Positions 1 through 5,034 of a DNA stretch of 5,034 nt are shown here, in pieces. The stretch comes from DATCSE01 sp036568605 (GTDB taxonomy: Bacteria > Pseudomonadota > Gammaproteobacteria > Burkholderiales > Burkholderiaceae_C): the NCBI GenBank assembly GCA_036568605.1, contig DATCSE010000598.1, positions 1 to 5,034 of the forward strand, given 5' to 3'. Position 1 is the stretch's first letter. Each line of letters begins with the position of its first letter. A model generated the notes under the pieces. It did no database searches. It had not been told where the DNA came from and saw only the letters and a program-made list of their open reading frames with translations. A program made the translations under genes and the position numbers.

Positions 1-46
1 TCCTCGCACCTATCGTCGCGTGCTTTGCAGTTGAAATGAACCCACG
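1..46 (+). other. Short leader upstream of the first gene
   Basis: These 46 bases precede the acyl-CoA dehydrogenase start. Two frames read through to stops at TGA 32-34 and TGA 37-39, so either could be the tail of an upstream gene outside the window; too little is present to decide. There is no convincing -35/-10 pair and no good Shine-Dalgarno sequence before the ATG at 47, only a purine-rich GAAATGAA stretch. The promoter, if any lies nearby, is probably further upstream. Confidence 0.3.
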
Positions 47-1891
47 ATGAGCTACCGACAGACAGCCGACTTCCTGCTTTACGACTGGCTCGATGTCGAG
101 TCGCTGCAGTCGCGCCCGCGCTTCGCCGATCACTCGCGCGAGACCTTCGCGTCGGTGCTGGACACCTGCGAGAAGATGGCCCGCGAGAAATATGCGCCGC
201 ATGCGCGGCTCTCGGATACCGAGGAGCCGTGGTTCGACGGCGAGAAGGTGCACCTGCCCGAGGCGAGCCATGCGGCCGCGAAGGCGTATGCCGAATCGGG
301 CATGCTGGCCGCGGCGCAGGACTACGAGATCGGCGGCATGCAGTTGCCGTACGTCGTCGAGATGGCGGCGAACAGCTTCTTCTCGAAGGCCGCGATCGGG
401 CTCGGCGGCGGCAGCATGCTGACCAGCGGCAACGCGAACCTGCTGATGGCGCACGGCACGGACATGCAGCAGCAAGTGTTCGCGCAGGCCGAGTTCGCCG
501 GGCGCTTCTCCGGCACGATGTGCTTGTCGGAGCCGCAGGCCGGCTCGTCGCTGTCCGACATCACGACCCGCGCCGAGCCCGATGGCGACGACTACGAGCG
601 CGATCCGCTGGGCCCGCGCTACCGGCTGCGCGGCAACAAGATGTGGATCAGCAACGGCGAGCACGAGCTGAGCGAGAACATCGTGCACCTGGTGCTCGCG
701 AAGATCCCCGGCCCGGACGGCAAGCTGATCCCGGGCACCAAGGGCATTTCGCTGTTCATCGTGCCGAAGCGGCTGGTCGATGCGAAAGGGCAGCTCACCG
801 GCGAGCGCAACGACGTGGCGCTGGCCGGCCTGAACCACAAGCTCGGCTACCGCGGCATTCCGAACACGCTGCTGAACTTCGGCGAGGGCAAGTTCCCGGT
901 GCGTGGCGCGGGCGGGGCAATCGGCTACCTCGTCGGCAAGCCCGGCGAAGGCCTGCGCTGCATGTTCCACATGATGAACGAGGCGCGCATCGCGGTCGGT
1001 CTCGGCGCTGCGATGATCGGCTATGCCGGCTACGAGGCGTCGCTGGATTACGCGAAGCAGCGGCCGCAGGGCCGGCCTATCGGCCCCGCCGGCAAGGACT
1101 CGGCGCAGCCGCAGGTGCGCATCATCGAGCACGCCGACGTCAAGCGCATGCTGCTCGCGCAGAAGAGCTACTGCGAGGGCGCGCTCGCGCTCGAGCTGTA
1201 TTGCGCGCGTCTGGTCGACGAGCAGCACACCGGCACGCCCGAGGCGGCGAAGAACGCGGCGCTGCTGCTGGAGATGCTGACGCCGATCGCGAAGAGCTGG
1301 CCCAGCGAGTGGTGCCTCGAAGCGAACAGCCTCGCGATCCAGATCCACGGCGGCTACGGCTACACGCGCGACTTTCCGGTCGAGCAGTACTGGCGCGACA
1401 ACCGGCTGAACATGATCCACGAGGGCACGCACGGCATCCAGGCGCTGGACCTGCTGGGCCGCAAGGTCGTGATGCAGGGTGGGGCCGGGCTCGCGCTGCT
1501 CGCCTCTCGCGTCAATGCGACGATCGAACGGGCGCTCGCGATGCCGGCGCTGGCTGCGCATGCGAACGCGCTGGCCGCGGCGCTGAAGCAGCTCGGCGGC
1601 GCGACCAAGGCCGCGTGGGCCACCGGCAACCCCGACGATGCGCTCGCGAACGCGACGCCGTACCTGCAGGCTTTTGGCCACACGGTGCTCGCGTGGATCT
1701 GGCTCGACGTCGCGCTGTGCGCGCAGGCCGATCTCGAAGGTCGCCCGGCCGACGATGCCGCGATGAGGCGCGGCAAGCTCGCCGCCTGCACCTATTTTTT
1801 CCATTACGAGTTGCCGCGCATCGCGGCGTGGCTGAAGGTCGTCGAGACGCGCGACCCGACCTGCCGCGACATGGCCGAGGAGTGGTTCTGA
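47..1891 (+). CDS. Acyl-CoA dehydrogenase, long DmdC/FadE-type (614 aa)
   Basis: FAD-dependent enzyme expected to oxidise an acyl-CoA to the trans-2-enoyl-CoA, passing electrons to electron-transfer flavoprotein in the cytoplasm. Visible ACAD features are the flavin/substrate loop MCLSEPQAGSSLSD (residues 158-171), the beta-domain segment NKMWISNGEHE (197-207), the helical segment MMNEARIAVGLGAA (309-322), and the C-terminal signature from QIHGGYGYTRDFP (432-444) to IHEGTHGIQ (457-465). E459 aligns with the catalytic base of the IYEGT motif of medium-chain dehydrogenases. The 614-aa length, a short N-terminal extension and about 125 residues after the catalytic motif fit the long bacterial class that includes 3-methylmercaptopropionyl-CoA dehydrogenase DmdC, rather than the usual 380-aa enzymes. 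The substrate is unknown; many relatives act on ordinary acyl-CoAs, so DMSP catabolism should not be assumed. The ATG at 47 is chosen because its N-terminus resembles the family; its ribosome binding site is poor. The TGA overlaps the next gene's ATG by one base. Confidence 0.93.
   Translation: MSYRQTADFLLYDWLDVESLQSRPRFADHSRETFASVLDTCEKMAREKYAPHARLSDTEEPWFDGEKVHLPEASHAAAKAYAESGMLAAAQDYEIGGMQLPYVVEMAANSFFSKAAIGLGGGSMLTSGNANLLMAHGTDMQQQVFAQAEFAGRFSGTMCLSEPQAGSSLSDITTRAEPDGDDYERDPLGPRYRLRGNKMWISNGEHELSENIVHLVLAKIPGPDGKLIPGTKGISLFIVPKRLVDAKGQLTGERNDVALAGLNHKLGYRGIPNTLLNFGEGKFPVRGAGGAIGYLVGKPGEGLRCMFHMMNEARIAVGLGAAMIGYAGYEASLDYAKQRPQGRPIGPAGKDSAQPQVRIIEHADVKRMLLAQKSYCEGALALELYCARLVDEQHTGTPEAAKNAALLLEMLTPIAKSWPSEWCLEANSLAIQIHGGYGYTRDFPVEQYWRDNRLNMIHEGTHGIQALDLLGRKVVMQGGAGLALLASRVNATIERALAMPALAAHANALAAALKQLGGATKAAWATGNPDDALANATPYLQAFGHTVLAWIWLDVALCAQADLEGRPADDAAMRRGKLAACTYFFHYELPRIAAWLKVVETRDPTCRDMAEEWF
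1877..1882 (+). promoter_or_regulatory. Shine-Dalgarno site for the small membrane protein gene
   Basis: GAGGAG lies 8 nt before the ATG at 1891, inside the last codons (Glu-Glu) of the acyl-CoA dehydrogenase. It supports translation of the small gene and, with the TGATG stop/start junction, suggests translational coupling. Caution: GAG GAG is also simply two common Glu codons. Confidence 0.6.
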
Positions 1892-2094
1892 TGACGACGA
1901 GTGCTGCAAGCCGCGTCGAGGTCTGGGTCTGGGTGCTGATCTACGGCGGGCTGATCCTGTTCGGCCTGGGGCTGTCCGCGCAGCGCAGCGATGCGGCGAT
2001 CGGCTGGTTGCTGATCGTCGCCGGCGTCGTCGCGGTCATCGTGGGCGGCCTGCTGGTGTGGGTCCGATCGAGAATGAAGGAGACGAAACAATGA
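1891..2094 (+). CDS. Small two-helix membrane protein of unknown function (67 aa)
   Basis: I do not recognise a named family. The 67-residue product has two hydrophobic segments, about residues 11-30 (VWVWVLIYGGLILFGLGLSA) and 36-58 (starting AIGWLLIVAGVVAVIVGG), joined by a short polar turn QRSDA. The C-terminus RSRMKETKQ is basic. By the positive-inside rule both ends would be cytoplasmic, giving a hairpin in the inner membrane. Glycines spaced through both helices would allow close packing or oligomerisation. The evidence that it is a real gene is positional: its ATG shares one base with the upstream TGA (TGATG), a GAGGAG sits 8 nt upstream, and its TGA overlaps the next gene's start as ATGA. 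The composition is typically membrane-like, unlike the Arg/Ala-rich translation of the same frame further upstream, which is an artefact. A role as membrane anchor or partner of the neighbouring enzymes is possible but unproven. Confidence 0.75.
   Translation: MTTSAASRVEVWVWVLIYGGLILFGLGLSAQRSDAAIGWLLIVAGVVAVIVGGLLVWVRSRMKETKQ
2077..2083 (+). promoter_or_regulatory. Strong Shine-Dalgarno site fixing the SDR start
   Basis: AAGGAGA lies 7 nt before the ATG at 2091 and is the best ribosome binding site in the window. It decides the SDR start in favour of 2091 over an in-frame GTG at 2058, which would add 11 residues lying wholly within the small membrane protein gene. It falls inside the 3' end of that gene, within its Met-Lys-Glu-Thr codons. 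Confidence 0.85.
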
Positions 2095-2885
2095 GCACGC
2101 CTGTTCAGAAACTCTTCGACTTGAGCGGCCAGACCGCGCTGGTCACCGGCGGATCGCGCGGCCTGGGCCTGCAGATCGCGCATGCGCTGGGCGAAGCCGG
2201 CGCGAAGATCATGCTCAGCTCGCGCAAGGCCGAGGACCTGGAGCAGGCCGCCGCCGAGCTGCAGGCCGCCGGCATCGATGCACGCTGGATCGCTGCCGAC
2301 TGCGCGAAGGAGGAGGACACCCGCCGCCTCGCCGACGAGACGCTGGAGCGTATGGGCACGGTCGACATCCTCGTGAACAACGCCGGCGCGAGCTGGGGCG
2401 CGCCGGCCGAGGAGCACCCGGTCGCGGCCTGGGACAAGGTGATGAACCTGAACGTGCGCGGCTATTTCATCCTGTCGCAGCAGATCGCGCGCACCTGCAT
2501 GATCCCGAAGAAGCGCGGCCGCATCATCAACGTCGCGTCGATCGCCGGGCTGAACGGCAACCCGCCGGAGATGCAGACGCTCGCGTACAACACCTCGAAG
2601 ACCGCGGTGATCGGCTTCACGCGCACGCTCGCGGCCGAATGGGGCAAGTACGGCATCACGGTCAACGCGATCTGCCCCGGCTTCTTCATGACCAAGATGG
2701 CCGCCGGGCTGATCACCGCGCTGGGCGAGCAGCGCATGGCCGCGGCCGCGCCGCTGCGCCGGCTCGGCGACGAGGACGACCTGAAGGGCATCGCGCTGCT
2801 GTACGCGAGCCAGGCGGGCAAGCACATCACCGGGCAGTGGCTGGCGGTCGACGGCGGCGTCAGCGTCGTGCTGGGCGCAGCCTGA
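2091..2885 (+). CDS. Short-chain dehydrogenase/reductase, FabG-like (264 aa)
   Basis: Classical SDR with a Rossmann fold, expected to interconvert a hydroxyl and a keto group on an acyl thioester or related substrate in the cytoplasm. Visible motifs are TGGSRGLG (residues 19-26, dinucleotide binding), NNAG (96-99), the active-site Asn in NLNVRG (N121), Ser in NVASIAG (S150), YNTSK (Y166, K170), PG (196-197) and the C-terminal GQWLAVDGG (248-256). R23 in the glycine motif and R45 at the end of the second strand suggest NADP(H) over NAD(H); this is inference. The Ser-Tyr spacing is 16 residues, against about 13 in standard FabG, owing to an extra NPPEM-containing loop. I recall similar loops in an SDR subgroup annotated as 3-oxoacyl-ACP reductase or gluconate dehydrogenase. 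The length is normal. Beside acyl-CoA enzymes, 3-hydroxyacyl-CoA oxidation or 3-ketoacyl-CoA reduction is the most natural guess. Its ATG overlaps the upstream stop by four bases (ATGA), and the thioesterase start follows 18 nt after its stop. Confidence 0.94.
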   Translation: MSTPVQKLFDLSGQTALVTGGSRGLGLQIAHALGEAGAKIMLSSRKAEDLEQAAAELQAAGIDARWIAADCAKEEDTRRLADETLERMGTVDILVNNAGASWGAPAEEHPVAAWDKVMNLNVRGYFILSQQIARTCMIPKKRGRIINVASIAGLNGNPPEMQTLAYNTSKTAVIGFTRTLAAEWGKYGITVNAICPGFFMTKMAAGLITALGEQRMAAAAPLRRLGDEDDLKGIALLYASQAGKHITGQWLAVDGGVSVVLGAA

Positions 2886-2903
2886 CCACTCGCGCGCAAG
2901 ACC

Positions 2904-3338
2904 ATGTCCATCCCCTTCGGCGTTGCGATCCCGTTCGTCGAGCACCTGGGCTTCACGCTCGAGCGCTTCGACGCAGGCCACTCGGAGCTGCGCTACGCGC
3001 CGCGTGCCGAGCATCTGAACAGCTTCCAGGTCACGCATGGCGGCGCCTGCATGACGCTGATGGACGTGACGATGGCCGCGGCCGCGCGCAGCGTGCGGCC
3101 CGAGATGGGCGTCGTGACGATCGAGATGAAGACCAGCTTCATGCAGCCGGCGCGCGGCCCCCTCACCGGCAAGGGCAGGCTGATGCACGCGACCGCGACC
3201 ATGGCCTTCACCGAGGCCACGCTGTACGACGAAGAAGGGCGCGCCTGCGCCCATGCGACCGGCACGTTCAAGTACGTGAAGCGCCTGCCGGTCAGTGCGA
3301 CGGCGGTCCACGCACTGCAGCCGGTGTCGACCGATTGA
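2904..3338 (+). CDS. PaaI-type hotdog-fold acyl-CoA thioesterase (144 aa)
   Basis: Expected to hydrolyse an acyl- or aryl-CoA to the free acid and CoA, as a dimer or tetramer of hotdog folds in the cytoplasm. The segment EHLNSFQVTHGGACMTLMD (residues 36-54) carries the pattern of PaaI/THEM2-type thioesterases: N39, H45-G46-G47 and D54. The Asn-His and His-Asp spacings (6 and 9) match those I recall for human THEM2 (N50, H56, D65). Downstream, VVTIEMKTSFMQPARG (70-85) and the strand GRACAHATGTFKYV (112-125) are the usual central strands. Length is typical of the family. The start at 2904 lacks a good Shine-Dalgarno sequence, so translation may be coupled to the SDR stop 18 nt upstream. The likely job is release of CoA from dead-end or product thioesters. 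Chain-length preference cannot be read from the sequence. Confidence 0.92.
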   Translation: MSIPFGVAIPFVEHLGFTLERFDAGHSELRYAPRAEHLNSFQVTHGGACMTLMDVTMAAAARSVRPEMGVVTIEMKTSFMQPARGPLTGKGRLMHATATMAFTEATLYDEEGRACAHATGTFKYVKRLPVSATAVHALQPVSTD

Positions 3339-3352
3339 CCTCACCTACGACC

Positions 3353-3358
3353 GGAGAG
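3353..3358 (+). promoter_or_regulatory. Shine-Dalgarno site for the NADPH-dependent reductase
   Basis: GGAGAG lies 5 nt before the ATG at 3364. It supports that start over an in-frame upstream start at 3295, which would add 23 residues overlapping the thioesterase gene, with no resemblance to the family N-terminus. Confidence 0.8.
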
Positions 3359-3363
3359 CCATC

Positions 3364-4380
3364 ATGGCCATCAACAAGCAGATCCATCTCGTCTCGCGCC
3401 CGAGCGGCGAGGCCAGCGTCGCCAACTTTCGCCTGATCGAAGCGCCGGTGCCCACGGTGGCCGAAGGCCAGGTGCTGGTGCGCAACCATTTCCTCAGCCT
3501 GGACCCGTACATGCGCGGCCGCATGAACGACGCGAAGAGCTATGCGCAGCCGCAGCCGCTGAACGCGGTGATGCAGGGCGGCACGGTCGGTGAGGTCGTC
3601 GAATCCAAGCATGCCAACTACCAGCCGGGCGACAAGGTCGTCGGCTTCGGCGGCTGGCAGCAGTACAGCCTGGTGGAAGGCGGTGCGCCGGGCGTGCTGC
3701 GCAAGGTCGACACGACCCACATTCCGCTGTCGGCGTACCTGGGCGCGGTTGGCATGCCGGGCGTGACCGCGTGGTACGGGCTGACGCAGATCTGCCTGCC
3801 CAAGGCCGGCGAGACCGTCGTCGTCAGCGCGGCCAGCGGCGCGGTGGGCAGCGCGGTGGGCCAGCTCGCGAAGGTGCGCGGCTGCCGCGCGGTCGGCATT
3901 GCCGGTGGTGCCGAGAAGTGCCGCTACGTGGTCGACGAGCTGGGCTTCGATGCCTGCATCGACTACAAGGCCCATGCCGACGACAAGGCGCTGTACCAGG
4001 CGCTGAAGGATGCGACGCCGGACGGCATCGACGGCTGCTTCGAGAACGTCGGCGGCCCGGTGTTCGACGCAGTGCTCGCGCGCATGAACGCGTTCGGCCG
4101 CATCGCACTGTGCGGGATGATCAGCGGCTACGACGGCGAGCCGATTCCGCTGAAGCAGCCGCAGCTGCTGCTGGTCAACCGCCTGACCTTGCGCGGCTTC
4201 ATCGTCAGCGAGCACATGGACCTGTGGCCGCAGGCGCTGAAGGAGCTGGGCACGCTGGTCGCGACCGGCAAGCTGAAGTACCGCGAGACGATCGCGCCGG
4301 ACATCGAGTCGGCGCCCGAAGCGTTCCTCGGGATGCTGAAGGGGCGCAACTTCGGCAAGCAGTTGGTGAAGCTGGTTTGA
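3364..4380 (+). CDS. NADPH-dependent enone/alkenal reductase, zinc-free MDR family (CurA-like, 338 aa)
   Basis: Medium-chain dehydrogenase/reductase of the leukotriene B4 12-hydroxydehydrogenase/15-oxoprostaglandin reductase type, which reduces activated C=C bonds in alpha,beta-unsaturated carbonyls with NADPH. It resembles E. coli CurA (YncB, curcumin/dihydrocurcumin reductase) along its length. Visible features are SLDPYMRGRM (residues 45-54), the nucleotide-binding AASGAVGSAVGQLAK (156-170), GGAEKC (181-186) with K185 at the position that contacts the NADP 2'-phosphate, Y202, FENVGG (226-231), GFIVSEH (278-284) and the C-terminal GRNFGK (327-332). The cysteine and histidine ligands of zinc alcohol dehydrogenases are absent, as expected. 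Length is normal. It starts 25 nt after the thioesterase stop with its own ribosome binding site. In this operon it could reduce an unsaturated intermediate or detoxify reactive enones or enals; the substrate is not determinable. Names such as quinone oxidoreductase would be less precise. Confidence 0.95.
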   Translation: MAINKQIHLVSRPSGEASVANFRLIEAPVPTVAEGQVLVRNHFLSLDPYMRGRMNDAKSYAQPQPLNAVMQGGTVGEVVESKHANYQPGDKVVGFGGWQQYSLVEGGAPGVLRKVDTTHIPLSAYLGAVGMPGVTAWYGLTQICLPKAGETVVVSAASGAVGSAVGQLAKVRGCRAVGIAGGAEKCRYVVDELGFDACIDYKAHADDKALYQALKDATPDGIDGCFENVGGPVFDAVLARMNAFGRIALCGMISGYDGEPIPLKQPQLLLVNRLTLRGFIVSEHMDLWPQALKELGTLVATGKLKYRETIAPDIESAPEAFLGMLKGRNFGKQLVKLV

Positions 4381-4397
4381 CGGTGATCCTCCAAACT

Positions 4398-4468
4398 CCG
4401 TTCGCCCTGAGCTTGTCGAAGGGTGACGGCAACGGGCAGCAGGGCTTCGACAGGCTCAGCCCGAACGG
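4398..4468. repeat. Imperfect inverted repeat (dispersed palindromic element) between reductase and aidB
   Basis: Two 24-nt arms, 4398-4421 and 4445-4468, are inverted copies matching at 21 of 24 positions, separated by 23 nt. Core left arm: GTTCGCCCTGAGCTTGTCG; core right arm: CGACAGGCTCAGCCCGAAC. The mismatches are two adjacent C-C oppositions (4405/4461 and 4406/4460) and one T-G position, which would wobble-pair in RNA. From memory, the motif TTCGACARGCTCAG..CGAAC occurs in many copies between genes in Burkholderiales and other proteobacteria, so this is probably a REP/MITE-like mobile palindrome rather than a gene-specific signal. I see no clear target-site duplication. A transcript would form a long hairpin just after the reductase stop; with no T-tract it is not a typical intrinsic terminator but could protect the upstream mRNA 3' end or damp expression of aidB. 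Confidence 0.85.
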
Positions 4469-4476
4469 GGTGTGAC

Positions 4477-5034
4477 ATGACGCTTCTTCGCCATGATTCG
4501 ACCCACGAGGTCTTCAACCAGAGCACGCCGCTCGCGGGCCACAACATCTACGGCAGCGACGCCGCGCTGCGCGACGCGCTCGCGTTCCACCTGCCGGACG
4601 CCGGCGAAGCCGATCGCGTCGCCTTCGGCGCGCTGCTCGGCAGCGAGGCGATGCAGGCGCACGCGCGGCTCGCGAACGTGCACAAGCCAGAGCTGCACAC
4701 GCACGACCGCTACGGCCATCGCGTCGACACGGTCGAGTTCCACCCGAGCTACCACGCGCTGATCGGCACGGCCGTGGCGCACGGCCTGCACGGCACGCCG
4801 TGGGCGCGCGGCCCCGGTGCCCACATCGAGCGTGCGGCCAACTTCCTGATGTTCACGCAGCTCGAACCCTCGGTGCTGTGCCCGATCTCGATGACCTACG
4901 CGGTCACGCCGGCGCTGCGCGGCAATCCGAAGGTTTTCGACGACTGGTTCGCCAAGCTCTCGAGTACACGGTACGACGGCCGCCTGCTGCCGCTGGCCGA
5001 CAAGCCCGGCGTGACCATGGGCATGGGCATGACC
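4477..5034 (+). CDS. aidB: AidB-family acyl-CoA dehydrogenase homologue, N-terminal part (186 aa, runs off the window)
   Basis: The frame is open from the ATG at 4477 to the last base, with no stop. The residues match the N-terminal third of AidB, the flavoprotein of the E. coli adaptive response to alkylation, usually about 540-550 aa. Shared features are FNQSTPL (13-19), the RLANVHKPELHTHD segment (64-77), FHPSYH (88-93), LCPISMTYAVTPAL (134-147), RYDGRLLP (165-172) and MGMGMT (181-186), which in E. coli AidB runs straight into the flavin-site TEKQGGSD. E. coli AidB binds FAD and DNA, has weak isovaleryl-CoA dehydrogenase activity and is a tetramer; its exact protective role is unsettled. 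The DNA-binding C-terminal domain lies outside the window, so DNA binding cannot be judged. The ribosome binding site is poor (GGGG at 4467-4470, partly within the preceding inverted repeat). Databases often label such genes isovaleryl-CoA dehydrogenase. The neighbours are acyl-CoA enzymes, with no Ada, AlkA or AlkB in view. Confidence 0.9.
   Translation, partial: MTLLRHDSTHEVFNQSTPLAGHNIYGSDAALRDALAFHLPDAGEADRVAFGALLGSEAMQAHARLANVHKPELHTHDRYGHRVDTVEFHPSYHALIGTAVAHGLHGTPWARGPGAHIERAANFLMFTQLEPSVLCPISMTYAVTPALRGNPKVFDDWFAKLSSTRYDGRLLPLADKPGVTMGMGMT

Noticed and set aside
1..46. Promoter in the leader (TTGCAG as a -35-like box)
   Set aside because: No matching -10 element at suitable spacing before the start codon; the similarity is no better than chance.
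1795..1800. Run of six T in the acyl-CoA dehydrogenase as a possible slippage or frameshift site
   Set aside because: It reads in frame as Tyr-Phe-Phe-His inside an uninterrupted gene; the downstream sequence is normal for the family and no alternative product is indicated.
229..1890. Long + strand frame upstream of, and in frame with, the small membrane protein, suggesting a 621-aa fusion
   Set aside because: Up to 1890 the translation is an Arg-rich out-of-frame reading of the acyl-CoA dehydrogenase. Only the part from the ATG at 1891 changes to a sensible membrane protein with its own ribosome binding site.
2058..2090. GTG at 2058 as the SDR start, adding 11 residues
   Set aside because: The strong AAGGAGA at 2077-2083 is correctly spaced for the ATG at 2091, and the extra residues do not fit the SDR N-terminus.
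1941..3344. A 467-codon open frame on the minus strand opposite the SDR and thioesterase genes
   Set aside because: Its translation is Arg/Ala/His/Gly-rich with no motif, and it covers two genes with intact catalytic motifs. Long antisense frames are expected in GC-rich DNA with strong GC3 bias.
3295..3363. In-frame start at 3295 for the reductase, adding 23 residues
   Set aside because: It lies within the thioesterase gene, the added segment is Arg/Cys-rich and unlike the family, and a GGAGAG precedes the ATG at 3364.
3292..4215. A 307-codon open frame on the minus strand opposite the reductase gene
   Set aside because: Low-complexity Ala/Arg/Val/His composition without domain signals, lying over a well-recognised MDR gene. 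It is a codon-bias shadow.
4381..4476. Intrinsic terminator after the reductase gene
   Set aside because: The inverted repeat could form a hairpin, but there is no following T-tract, the loop is 23 nt, and the sequence looks like a dispersed repeat. A terminator call is not supported.

Overview
The window is GC-rich (roughly two thirds G+C) with strongly GC3-biased codons. The proteins read like those of a betaproteobacterium, most likely Burkholderiales; this comes from protein style and from a dispersed-repeat motif I recall from such genomes, not from a search. Every gene I support lies on the + strand and the spacing is tight, so the window looks like one polycistronic acyl-CoA metabolism operon.

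Layout: (1) 47-1891, a long DmdC/FadE-type acyl-CoA dehydrogenase of 614 aa. (2) 1891-2094, a 67-aa protein with two membrane helices, fitted between its neighbours by a 1-nt and a 4-nt overlap. (3) 2091-2885, an NADP-type short-chain dehydrogenase/reductase (SDR). (4) 2904-3338, a PaaI-type hotdog thioesterase with its catalytic Asn/HGG/Asp set intact. (5) 3364-4380, a zinc-free, NADPH-dependent enone/alkenal reductase of the CurA/leukotriene B4 dehydrogenase type. (6) 4398-4468, a 71-bp imperfect inverted repeat that fills most of the only real intergenic gap (96 bp). (7) 4477 to the window edge, the first 186 residues of an AidB-family acyl-CoA dehydrogenase homologue, cut off by the window.

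Functionally the set holds flavin-dependent alpha,beta-dehydrogenation (two distinct ACAD-superfamily members), hydroxy/keto oxidoreduction (SDR), CoA release (thioesterase) and NADPH-dependent C=C reduction. No CoA ligase, enoyl-CoA hydratase, thiolase or regulator is present, so the substrate cannot be named. The least explained items are the small membrane protein locked into the operon by translational coupling, the placing of an AidB homologue at the end of an acyl-CoA operon rather than with alkylation-repair genes, and the inverted repeat whose right arm reaches the aidB start region. I see no CRISPR array, RNA gene, phage gene, insertion sequence or clearly new multi-gene system.
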